Assembly: GCF_000090795.2 (NCBI RefSeq)
Contig: NW_003546640.1
Span: 1,682-65,681, forward strand
DNA length: 64,000 nt
From: Amphimedon queenslandica
Taxonomy: Eukaryota; Porifera; Demospongiae; Haplosclerida; Niphatidae
Reading direction: 5' to 3'
A program made the position numbers and the translations under genes. Shown here in pieces: positions 1-10,900 of this stretch (the stretch's first letter is position 1; each line of letters starts with the position of its first letter). The notes beneath the pieces were generated by a model. That model worked only from the letters and a program-made list of their open reading frames with translations. It ran no database searches and was not told where the DNA came from.

Positions 1-425
1 GTAGAGCAGGCAGAATGTGTGGCATTAAGAGCAGGGAGATGATGGTGTTGTAGTGAGAGCAGGGAGATGTTGAGACAGTTAGTGCACAGAGATGGTGTGG
101 CCATGAGAGGGGGAGATTGTGTGGCTGTGAGAGCTGGGAGCTCGTGTGGTAATAAGACCAGGGAGTTTGAGAGCAGGGTGATTGTGAGGCAGTGGGAGTA
201 TAGGAAGACAGTGTGGCAGCAAGAGCAGGAATATGGTGTGGCTGTGAAATCAGGGACTTTGTGTGGTAATAAGAGCTGTGTGGCTGTCAGAGTGTGAGGC
301 AATGGGAGTAGGAAGATGTTGTGGCAGCGAGAGCCAAAAGATGGTGTGGCTGTGAGAGCAGGAAGATGGTGAAGCAGTGAGTGCAGGGAGATTGTGAGGC
401 AGTGGGTGTAGAATATTTGTGTGGT
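1..425 (+). repeat. G-rich minisatellite, left block
   Basis: Degenerate tandem units of roughly 27-30 bases built on GTGTGGCAGTGAGAGCAGGG with AGATG endings fill this stretch and probably continue off the window. The same unit, in the same orientation, resumes at 7158, so the two blocks look like one array split by an insertion. The open frames within it are low-complexity artefacts. Confidence 0.85.
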
Positions 426-607
426 TGTCACAAAAAATAGGTCCGCTGCCAAAACATGGCCCAGGGGCCATTTTTGGACTGTAATATATGAGTCCCCGCT
501 GATGAAAACTGGTCCCCGTCAAAAGGGGACTAGTATTAGGCACACGTATTTGTTTAAGTGCTCAAAAAGATGGATGTGAGTTTGTCAGAGCGTCACAGGT
601 GGAAAAA

Positions 608-1923
608 CCCTCATAAAAATTCTTAGCAAGATCATGCCTGATTTTAATGTAAGATTTTAGTCAGGCTATTTAAAGATATTACAACAATGATCTTGCATGA
701 TCTATAGTGATCATGTGTTGATCTTAATTCAAGATCTTAAATGATTCATCCATGATCTTATTTCATGATCATCCATGATTTTGGAACAAAGATCTTTCAT
801 TATAACTTGCATAATCCACAAAGATCACATAATAATCTTAATGTAAGTTCTTGAAATATCTTATTTTAAGATCATCCATGATTTTGGAACAAAGATCTTT
901 CATGGTACCTTACATGATCCCCAATGATCACAAAATAATCTTAATGTAAGATGTTTAAAGATCTCACTTTAAGTTCATCCATGTTTTTGGAACAAAGATC
1001 TCACATTTTCTTACATGAAATGATCAGTTATGATCTTGCAATATTACGCAAGATGTTTGATTTTACAAAATACTTATTAATTAAAATTAATAAGTATAAA
1101 AAGTTAGTAAGATCTAGCTTAGATCTTACATGGCATGAATGTATGAATAATAATGTATGATGGTTATTGACTTTAATTAGATTCAAAATTTGCTTTCTTT
1201 ATATACCGTATTTCCAGAAAAGGCTATCGTGGGTTGTCTTTTACTTCCTGTGACGTCACGTGTTTTGCAAGATATTTTACGATCATGCATGACTCAAGAT
1301 GCTGTTCAAATATAATATACATGATCACACATAATCTTTAATGCTACATGGTCATGGATAATTTTCAAGATCAAAAGATCTTATAAGAAGCATAAAAGTG
1401 CAAGATCATGAACTCATGCATGATTCACAATCATAAAAGATCTTGCAATCCTACAAGATCTTAACATGATGCAAGATCTTTAATTTACATGATCTTGCAT
1501 TCTTACAAACAATACAAAATCTTTATTCATACATGATCTTGATTTCATGAAAAAACTTGTTATAACCAACATTTTTTAAGATCTTTAATTCACACATGAT
1601 CTTGTAATCTTACAAGGTCTTGACATAATGTGAGATCTTTAACTTACATTTGATCTTACAATCATAAAAGATCTTGCAACAATCTTATGAACATACATTA
1701 TCTTGCAATCTTGCATGATCAATTTAAATTAAGAAAATAAAAGATCTTGTAAATAAGATTTTAAGTGATCTTAAATCTTGTAAGATCATGCAAATTATTG
1801 CTAGTGATTTTGCAAGATTGTGCAAGGCAAGATTTTACAAGATCACTATTCATGTGACATCTTATATCATCTTACTGAACCTTGTAATATCACACAAGAT
1901 CTTGCTATAATTTTTTATGAGGG
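608..1923 (-). mobile_element. GATC-palindrome-rich element, copy 1
   Basis: Starts CCCTCATAAAAATTCTTAGC and ends with its near complement ...TTTTTTATGAGGG. The body is packed with AGATCTTGCAAGATC-like words on both strands and has no coding potential. At about 1196-1262 it carries, in reverse orientation, the block shared by all four copies: a TATA-like TATATA, GGCTATCGTGGGTTGTC, and CTTCCTGTGACGTCAC. Lies between the left end of the Ginger-like element and its integrase. Target duplication is not clear. Confidence 0.75.
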
Positions 1924-3830
1924 AGGATCTTCTTGGAGCTACCTATAACTGCCTTGTGGACAAGGTTTATTCTAAGAATGCAACCAAAAACGAAAAGAGT
2001 AATTCGATGAAAAGCGATGAGGTTTGACATTGTTGATGGTGAGCTTTACATTAAAAAGAAAGAAGTCTAAGGAGGTACTGTTGTGTTTGGTAACTGTGTG
2101 CATTAGCTATTATCAATCATTAGGAAGTCAGATTGCGATATATTTTTAGAAAGGAAGAGCAGACTAGAATTCTGAAGGCATGTCTTATAGATCCGACATC
2201 TGGTCACATGGGTATAAAAGACTGTAAGTAGAATAACGGAACGTTTTCTGTGGCCAGAGTAATCAGTGATGTCAAGCACCTAGTATGTTGTTCCTTTCAC
2301 CTGATATGTAGTATTATAATTGAATATATAATCCTATAGATATCTACAGGTGATTAATGTCAAAGAACAAATAGATGATTAGCTATTGGAACTCCAGCGC
2401 TCAATCCTGTACCAGTAAAAAGTCCCTGGCATCATATTGGAATTGACTTTATAGGTCCACTGATAGCAACAACTTGCGGTAATCAGTACATTTTGACAGT
2501 AAGTGATTATTGTACGAAGTGGGTTGAAGCAATACCAACACCTACCAAACAAGCAAGTAAAGTTTCAAATGCTCTTTTCAAGGTATGCATTTGCAAATAC
2601 CCATAATCTTTTTAACTTCATTACAAGCAAGCTTTTTATGAAATGTCTTTACACATAATTCCTTTTGAAACCTTCCAATAACAAAGAAATTAAATTTTAG
2701 TCAGTGGTACTTAAGTCACTTGTGTGTGTGTTAATATGCAGATAAGAGACTTGATAAAAATAACATCTTGGCTTACATGCCTTATGTCCCAAGCTCAGGA
2801 ATATACACATGTACCAGTTAATTTGTAATTGGGTACATACAAACATCTGTCCTCTTTTCTAAATGTTTTTGTTACTTTAAATCTGGGATTAAGACTAATA
2901 GGCCTTGTGTCTTATGAATTTACATGTACATGGAATAAGAGTTATAGTGTTAGTAATTAACTGCTTCTATACTCTGATTAACTAAGATGTTTATGCACAT
3001 GGGGTTACCACATATTATAACTAGTGACCAAGGAGGTGAATTTGTTAACTTGAACAAAAAGCTGATGGGCAAACTTGGAATAAAGCATCATTTGACAACA
3101 GCTTATCACCCACAGGTATACATTTATATAGTGACCGCATGCATGTGTTTTATTTAATAATATAATTGATACAGGCAAATGGTCTAGCTGAACGTTACAA
3201 TCAAACTTTGCAGAATATGCTTATTAAGTATGTTAATCACAAACAAGACCAGTGGGATGAGTATCTTGACATGTCTGTTTTTGCCTACAACACTTCACTA
3301 CATCATTCAACTCACTACTCACCATTTGAATTGATGTTTGGTTGCAAAGCTACGTTGCCAATCGATTTAGATATGAAGAAAGACACTAACAATGAAGAGA
3401 CAGAGAATCAAGATAATCAAGATTTACAAGAGACTGAAGAAGAGCTTACACCAATGGATGCTGATAGGCTAACAGAAAAGCGAAAAGAACTGATTGAAGA
3501 AGGAAAATTGAACATCAAAGAGGCTCAAAAGAAACAAAAGGAAGTGTATGATCAAAAGCATGCTCGGCCAGAAGGTTTTCAAATTGGAATGAAAGTGTTA
3601 AAGGAAGATTTTTGTCAAAAGAAAAGGGCCAATGGAAAACTAGATGTGAAATACCTATGACCTTACATAATAACAAAAGTGCTGGGAAAGGGTACCTATT
3701 CTCTTGAACTAGCCAATGATTCGTTGTAGCAGATTAAGAAAGTCAATGGAGCCCATGTCAAGCATTATGTCGCTCCAATTTCATCGCCTAATCGAAGCGC
3801 AATGGTAACATATAGTTATTAATGACTTTA
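1924..3830 (+). pseudogene. Integrase-like transposase remains (fossil element)
   Basis: The order is that of Gypsy/Ginger integrases: an N-terminal zinc-binding (H2C2-type) region near 2150-2300, the catalytic core near 2420-3370 with recognisable stretches GIDFIGP, TSDQGGEF and NGLAERYNQTL around the three acidic positions of a D,D-E enzyme, a highly charged linker, and a GPY/F-like segment near 3590-3720. Introns with GT..AG ends seem to separate core pieces (around 2583-2980 and 3116-3174). The remains are broken. There is no adjacent reverse transcriptase. Confidence 0.75.
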
Positions 3831-3925
3831 GTAATTAACCATGTTTATTTCTTGTAATGACTTTAGTAATTAACCATGTTTATTTCTTGTAATGGCTTTA
3901 GTAATTAACCATGTCTATTTCTTCA
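3821..3925. repeat. Tandem repeat, 35 bp x 3
   Basis: Three near-identical units AATGACTTTAGTAATTAACC + ATGTTTATTTCTTGT starting at 3821, 3856 and 3891. Sits between the integrase remains and GATC element copy 2. Confidence 0.9.
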
Positions 3926-3943
3926 CAGGAAGTTTCCTTATCT

Positions 3944-4869
3944 CCCTTGTGAAAAATCCCAGCAAGATCTTATAAGGTTTTTCATGATTTCACATGATTA
4001 TACAAGAAAACATAAGATAGTAATCTTGTAAAATCTTAACACAGAAATTCTTGCAAATTCTTATTTAAGATTTGATAAGATTTGAACAACCTGTCAGATC
4101 TTGTGAGATCTATCATAACTATAATTCTTGTAAGAATTTTAAAGATCTTATGAATAAAGGAATATGTCAGAAAATGTAAGATCATGCCTCACAGGCTTAA
4201 ATCTTGTAATACCACACCTTGTAAGAACTAAGATGATCTTGTTAAATTGAAATCTAATAAGATCTTACAAAATCTAGTAAGTTTATGATCTTGAAGAATC
4301 ATCCATGATCACACGACACATAAGATCACTCATTAAGTCATAAAAGATCTTGAAAGATCTTACTAATTGCATGACGTCACAGGAAGTGGTAGACAACCCA
4401 CGATAGCCTTTACGATAATGGCAGTATATAAAGAAAGTAAAATTTCAACATAAATAAGTCAAAAAGTTAATGAAGTTCACATTAACCTTCACATCATTAA
4501 GTAATTCATTTATGCAATGTAAGATCTTGCTCAGATCTTACTGTTACATCTATTTTTCATAAGCTGAAACTTCATGTAAGAACTCAGCTAATATTTTAAA
4601 ATCTTGATAAAGCCTCAAGATCCCATGATACCTTTCATGTTCTTTGTTTCAAAATCAGGTAAGATCTTGCTGTGATCTTAAGGTAAGATCTTGCTGTGAT
4701 CTTCTAAGAATTTGGTAAGATCTTGCTTACATTTTGATAGCAAGATCTAACACTATCTTACATAATCTTTGTTTCAAAATCAGGTAAAATCTTGTGAAAT
4801 ATTAGCAAGAATCTTGTTAAGAATTTTAAAGAAACTTAACAAGAATCTTGCTGGGATTTTTCACAAGGG
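3944..4869 (+). mobile_element. GATC-palindrome-rich element, copy 2 (complete)
   Basis: 926 bases with perfect inverted ends CCCTTGTGAAAAATCCCAGC..., flanked by a possible CT duplication (3942-3943, 4870-4871). Same word composition as copy 1, opposite orientation. The shared block lies at about 4371-4437: TGACGTCACAGGAAGT, GACAACCCACGATAGCC, then TATATAAAG. It has inserted between the integrase and protease parts of the Ginger-like element. Non-autonomous; transposase source unknown. Confidence 0.85.
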
Positions 4870-6620
4870 CTGGTAAGGATTTAGCTCATACTATCAATGA
4901 AAATTTATTATTATCACAAACATCATTACAGGTAACAGCTGGTACAATGTGCATTACTTTAGGCAATGTTCATACTTTATACCAATATGTAATAGCAACA
5001 AAACAATCCCACCACTGCCTCCTCCTCTTTCATTTGCAACAAAACTTACTAAAGTACAATATAAGTTGCATATACAAATTCAATGAAAATGGATTTTTAG
5101 GACTCTGATACCGTAAAAGATGATTTTCCTCCTGCTAAGAAAGGATATGTATTTGATAGGACATCATATGAGGTAAATATAGCAAGAATAATATAATATT
5201 ATTATTCACAGCAAATTCATTATTATTATCATCATCATCATCATCATCTTTATTCTTATTATTATTATTGTGTGCAATTTTTATAATTATTGCAGTCTTC
5301 CACATCCTCCCAATAAGGCTCATCACCTGTTCCTGAGCCTAAAAGTGTTACTCAAGTGTCTGAATCTGTTCATAAGCTAAATCTATCTATTCTTCAGGCA
5401 TGACAATATAATATTTAAACTGCTTTTAATATTTCTATAATGATCATTATAGGATACTTGGGCAATAGAATCAGTGGTATCTGATGAAATTTTATCCAGT
5501 ACAATGATTAAAGAAGCAGGATTTATTCCACCATTTTTTCCTGAGTTTGTGCCAGCTGTTTCACCCATTACAAAAAAGCCTTATTTGAAAGAGGTTTAAT
5601 TTAACCTAAGTGTTTGAATCTTTTTGATTTCTACATAAGTCACGGCATCGACGAACAATGTACTTATTCAGGATTTCCAAGTTAAATGTGATGAACCTAG
5701 AAAGAGTAATGTAGTCATGAATAAGACAGATAGGAAAAATAAGGTAAATTACAATGTGCATGTCTTTACCGGTGAATAGATGTCATGCAGGGAATTTGTG
5801 ATTATTGTTATTTCTAAACAGAAACTGTATGCACACCATTTTTATAGGAGATACCTGGACCAACTGATGTTAAAAGTCTTGCTTCCAGACAAAGAGAAAG
5901 ACAGCGAGAGTCGAAACAGACAGCTAAGAAAGGAAAAGAATCCTCAGAATTGATTGACGTAGAAGCAGACAAGGGAGGAGCCTTTAAAGTGGGTCGACAA
6001 CTTGCTAAGAGATGATGAGAAAGTACTGCTCAATCCAAATGAATGGCTGACAGACAAATTGAAAGGAATGCTACCATCAAGTTCGTGGTCTTCAAAGTGT
6101 TTTCCTTGGCCTAACCTTGGCATTGAGGTCCAAAGAGAAGAATTTGTTCAAGTGCTGCATATTGCAGGCAATCATTGGGTGACAGTGTCTACTATTGGAT
6201 ATCACAGCTGTGGTGAAGTAGATGTTTTTCACAGTATGTCTGCTACCAATACCAGTGGCCTTCAAAACCAAATAGCAACTTTGCTTTGCACTGAAAGCCA
6301 GAATATAATTTTGAGCTTTGATCACAATTGACTATACTTATGTATAATGTTTTAGATACAGGCAATGCCAACAGCAAATTGGTGCTTCAGACTGTAGATT
6401 ATTTGCACTTGCTTTTGCAGCTGTTTTAGCATTATGAAACCATCCTAGTGCTTTTCATTTCAATCAGCGAAAGCACTTGCATAATTGTTTGGAACAAGGC
6501 CGTTTCTCATCTTTCCCCACAAAAAGAATAGGAAGAGAGAATGGGATTGGCTCGCCGTACCTACTAATTATCAGTATATTACTACTGTGGAATGCCTGAA
6601 ACCTTTTCATCACACATGAT
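4870..6620 (+). pseudogene. Ulp1-type (C48) cysteine protease remains of the same element
   Basis: Short exon-like pieces from about 5090 lead to a charged region near 5850-5990 and then a C48 protease domain: NPNEWLTD near 6030, the histidine in GNHWVTVS near 6170, and the glutamine and cysteine around QIGASDC near 6370-6410, the usual catalytic order His-Asp-Gln-Cys. Ulp1-like proteases accompany several transposon groups, including Ginger. The copy is broken. The reading before 5850 is not recognisable beyond its charge. Confidence 0.7.
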
Positions 6621-7157
6621 CATGTGTAACTGGTGTTCTGAATTGTTTAACCTAGATTTATGTGTCAAAGCTCAAGATGGGTGTGTAAAGAAGTGGTACT
6701 GTAAAAAAATGTGCAAGTGCAGAATAGTTGTGTCAATTGTTCATTAAAAATTAATATCTCAGTTTTATTAAAGTGTACAAATATTTGTCTCATCTCCTCA
6801 GGTCTGTAGATTTGTAGTGTGAGCAAAGTAGATTTTTGACATCTAGCACTCAAAGTTGGTTGATAAAGTTGCTTGTTTTCGTTTGAGCCATTATAGTCTT
6901 GTGAACCAACTAATTGTTGGCTTTCAAATTAGATAGAACCACTTTTGGCAGACTAAATGTAGTCTTGGGGGAAATACTAGGTTTGACATTTATGTTCCCC
7001 CCCATAGGACTTCTTTTGGCAGGTAGGGACTAGTTTTAGCAGCACAAAGTAGTCCTAGTAGGATCATATTTGGCTGCCAAAACCTGTCCAAGGACAGATT
7101 TTGGCAGCCAAATTTGATCAGGAGATCTTTTTAAATGGGAACCATTTTTGCATGACA

Positions 7158-7610
7158 TAGCAGTGAGAACATGGAGATGGTGATGTAGTGGGAGGAGGAA
7201 GATGATGTGGCAGTGAGAGCAGAGTGATGGTGTGGCAGTGAGAGCAGAAAAAGTGGCAGTGAGAGCAGCAAAAGTGGCAGAGAGAGCAGGGACATCGTAA
7301 GACACTGAGAGCAGGATGATAGTGTGGCCGTGAGAGCAGTGACTTTGTGTAGCAATGAGAGCAAGGAGATGGTGTGCAGTGACAGCAGCAAAATGGGATG
7401 GCTGTAAAAGCGGGGAGATGGTGTGGCAGTGAAAGAAGGGAGATGGTGAGGCACATAGGAGCAGGGACTGGTGTGGCAGAGCAGTGAAATGGTACGGCCG
7501 TGAGAGCAGGGAGAATGTTTGGCAGTGACAGCAGGGAGATAGTGTGGCACTGAGAGCAGGCAAATAGTGTGGCAGTGAGACCAGAGAGATGGAGTGGCAG
7601 TGAGAATGAA
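7158..7610 (+). repeat. G-rich minisatellite, right block
   Basis: Units of about 27-30 bases (GTGTGGCAGTGAGAGCAGGG AGATG with variants), same strand and sequence as the left block at 1-425. Long open frames on the minus strand here are Cys/Ser/His/Leu-rich artefacts of the repeat. Confidence 0.85.
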
Positions 7611-7866
7611 AAATCATTACAGGGGTTGGGTAGTAATACAACATTGATTTTATTCCATAATCAGCCGTAACTAGTTAATTCAAATTGAATACAATAGAAT
7701 TACTATAGTCTTAACCTATCATGTTAACTGAAGTGTTAAACATCATTATGGCTAGCCATTCACTATTATGCTTTCAACAAACTTGTCACATAATAAATAA
7801 AATAAAATTTAAAACAAGAGATAAGGTGCTGTAACTAAGATAATAACTTGAAACAATTACGTATAT

Positions 7867-7872
7867 TTTAAT
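7867..7872 (-). promoter_or_regulatory. Possible polyadenylation signal (ATTAAA) of the dynein-like gene
   Basis: ATTAAA on the minus strand about 50 bases past the stop. A canonical AATAAA also lies at 7649-7654, about 270 bases past the stop. Either could end the transcript; such hexamers are common in AT-rich DNA. Confidence 0.3.
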
Positions 7873-7920
7873 GTCTTTGTACACGTACATGTATGTACTG
7901 TGGTGAAGTTAGTGTGGCAA

Positions 7921-10900
7921 CTAAAAAGGTCTGAGTGTGCATGTAAGGTTTCTCAAAGTCCACTTGTTACTTGTTACATCATTGCTAAATATTTTTAAAT
8001 AAAATAATGGCTTCAATGATCCTTTTGTATGAAAGCATGGTATGTAGTGATGGAAAGGTGGTTTAACATCAGAGTGGTTATGATTTACTATTGATGATGG
8101 CTTCAATGTTAGATGTAGTACTGGGAATGATGATGGCTGGAGGGAACGAGGAGGTATATCATGCAGTTCAAGATTTGTTGTTTTTTCAAAATGCACACCC
8201 CACAAGTAGACACCATATATAAATAAACCGTCAGCAGGTGGATCACGTATCTATAATAGGATAGACAGATAAAAGGCAAAATAAGGACAATCATTCTTGT
8301 TTCTGAAGTACTATAAAAACCTTACTTGCCCCAATTAAGACACCATTCTAATAACTGCACCTGCTCGTCAAGATAATTCTTTTGTTTACAGGTGTATTTG
8401 CGTAGTTTCCTATGCACCTCTCTAAACAATTAACTCCTTGAGCATATTATAACTGTTCCTATGTAAATAATGCATCACCTGAGACTTAAAATTATTTATG
8501 AAGAGGTGCTTTAACCGGGGCATGTAGGGTAATAAAACTTAGTTCCTGTATTACAAGCTAGTACTAGAGTTATGCAAAACATTAATTTTCGCCTACATAA
8601 TAAGCCACTCACTGAAGCTTTACATTCTAGTTTCATTTAACTAAAGCCCATTCGTGTTTACCTGAGCCCTTGTTTTCTTGCAATAACTTTTGACTTACAA
8701 GTTCTATTGAAAAAAAACATACCAGTGCATTCCTTTCCTTTTGCTGCATATATCATAATACTTAATAAGCAGCTATAGTTCTTTAGCTAAAACTTAGTTG
8801 TATAGCCTATGCAGAAAATACAGCCATACTTCTCACAATATTATTGTATTGTTAATCATTGAATGGGGTCTGTAATCACTTCCTGGGCTCAGGTGAATGC
8901 AAATAGTCTTTAGTAAACTTAAACATACAAGAACTGTAATAGGTCACTTATGTATAGAAGTAAAAGATAGGATTAGATTTTACTAGGAAGAATGCAGTGC
9001 CTTATTCGAAAAACCTCAGAAAGCCATAGATTATGTGCAAAGCAATTGCACATGTCTCAGACCAACATTTAGATCATGACTAGACACTAAGCAGTCACTG
9101 AAAACAATTTAATTTTTAAAACAATTGCATCAATGTTTTGCCAAATGCTAGGAAATAAATAGTTGCAGTACCTGCATCCACAGCACAAACAGTATTGCAT
9201 GCAGTTCATCATTGCATTCAACTTATCAAAGTCCTATATGTCAAAGGCAAAATTGACTCTATCCCAACTTTTCTCACTTCAGTGGGGCTTGCTCAGGCTC
9301 ATCCCTGCTAGAAACTTTTTGTTACAAGAAAAAACTACAGTTGAATTTCAGTTTTCTCAAGAATTGAATGAAATAAAAACATTAAAAATGAAACAAGTGT
9401 AACAGTGTAAAAAATATTCTTATAATTGATTTCACAACCTTGCCAGTACAGCTTGATTTTTATTAAGACTTATACAGGCTTTCTCTACCTTGTGATGCTT
9501 GTAGAGAAGTCTTTAGACAGTATCTTTATGTTCTCTTGCTGTTAGAAAGCTCATAACTTTGTCCATGTGTAAGCCGCCATTTTGTTTGCCGTGGCCACAC
9601 CCACTGCATAAAGGAGCGTGGGCAAGTGGTTGCTAAGGCTTATAAATTATGTTATTTCTCCAATACAACATGTATAGAAAAAATGGAAGTGTGGATATAC
9701 AAATATATATATATATATATATATATACAAACATCGCACAGGGGTGAAATCAATTATAGGAACAACCTGGGGACTACGCTCCCAGGTCGTTAAAAATTGT
9801 AGGGTTGCATTGTGAAAAAATGAAAAAAAAAGAGGGCGCTTGCATAAGACATTCTACACCACTGCAAATAAAATATAACCCAAGTCATCATTCACACAAA
9901 GGCAGCACTATGAAGCCTTTAACATTCATGCAATGGTCTAGAATATTTTACCATACCAGTTTGTATGTACCCTTTTGTTTCCTTACTTCAAGTTAATCCT
10001 ACTATTATCCTTTTTTGTTCTATATTTTTTATACATATTTACATGTATATTCCATAGCTAGGTTAAAGGGTAACTACTCCCTAAAATTTTTTCACCTGAA
10101 ATAAGTTGATAATAAAGAATGTATCATAGGAAAAATAGCTAAAATTGTAAAAAGTTCCATTTCTATACTAAATCTTGGGCCAAAAGTTGCCTTGCACCCA
10201 TTATTTTAAATCACTTGCGTGGTCACAAATTGTACATGTTTTGTCATTGCATGCAACTTATCAAAGTCCTATATGTTAAAGACAAAGTTGACTATATCCC
10301 AATTTAGCTAAAATTATATATGGCGTGGTCACGCGATGACGCAGATGGGGAAAGATTAACAAGTTTTTCCATTGAAATATTAGCAGCTTTAAGGCTGGAT
10401 TGCTCAGTTCTCTGAGGAAGAAAGCAACTTTAATGAAGTGGACCATATAGAAATAATCAAGAGCAAACTACAAACAGTAATACTGGTAACAAAATATATC
10501 TATTTGTAAACAAATGCTAAATGACAAAATTTATACTATGACTGCATTATTTAGCTCTGTATAGCTTCTTATAATTGCACAAATACCTCTTAGCTGCTTT
10601 CTTGCATGCAGAACTTAGAAACTGAGCCTTAAATTTGCCAATATTACAATGCAAAAGCTTGCTAATGTTTCCCCATCTATGTCATCACTTGACCACGCCC
10701 GCTACCAGAAGTGATTTACAAATTGGCTGCAAGGCAACTTTTGACCCAAGATTAAGTATACAAAAATTGTACTTTTTAATAATGTTAGCTATTTTTCTCA
10801 TGACTCATTCTTCATTACCAACTTATTTCAGGCCAAAAATTTTGAGAGTAGTTACTATTTCATTATGTTCAAGCTAATCACACATGCAAAAATTAAAATG

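Larger units (their letters stand above)
426..7157 (+). mobile_element. Broken integrase plus Ulp1-protease transposon (Ginger-like), fossil
   Basis: About 6.7 kb between imperfect terminal repeats (TGTCACAAAAA... at 426; the complement TGTCATGCAAAAA... ends at 7157). It carries a retrovirus-type integrase core followed by a GPY/F-like segment, and further right a C48 (Ulp1/SUMO-type) cysteine protease. This pairing, without reverse transcriptase, gag or DNA polymerase B, fits the Ginger group of DNA transposons, whose transposase derives from Gypsy-type integrases. Both coding parts seem split by introns. The copy is broken at several places and no full-length product is expected. Two GATC-rich elements lie inside it. 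It appears to have landed in a minisatellite. A degraded Gypsy-like element is the alternative. Confidence 0.7.

Noticed and set aside
608-1923. Bacterial contamination suggested by dense GATC (Dam-like) sites
   Set aside because: The element has inverted ends, several dispersed copies within animal introns and no bacterial genes.
426-7157. Polinton/Maverick or complete LTR retroelement
   Set aside because: An integrase and an Ulp1-like protease are present, but there is no DNA polymerase B, packaging ATPase, capsid, reverse transcriptase or LTR pair.
7036-7644. Long minus-strand open frames of about 110-200 codons
   Set aside because: They are read through the G-rich minisatellite; the products are repetitive His/Ser/Leu/Cys with no domain.
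8320-8384. Extra C-terminal exon of the dynein-like gene (LDEQVQLLEWCLNWGK)
   Set aside because: It is open and ends at a good donor, but the acceptor is poor and the dynein alignment is continuous when exon 11430-11356 joins 8250-7921 directly.
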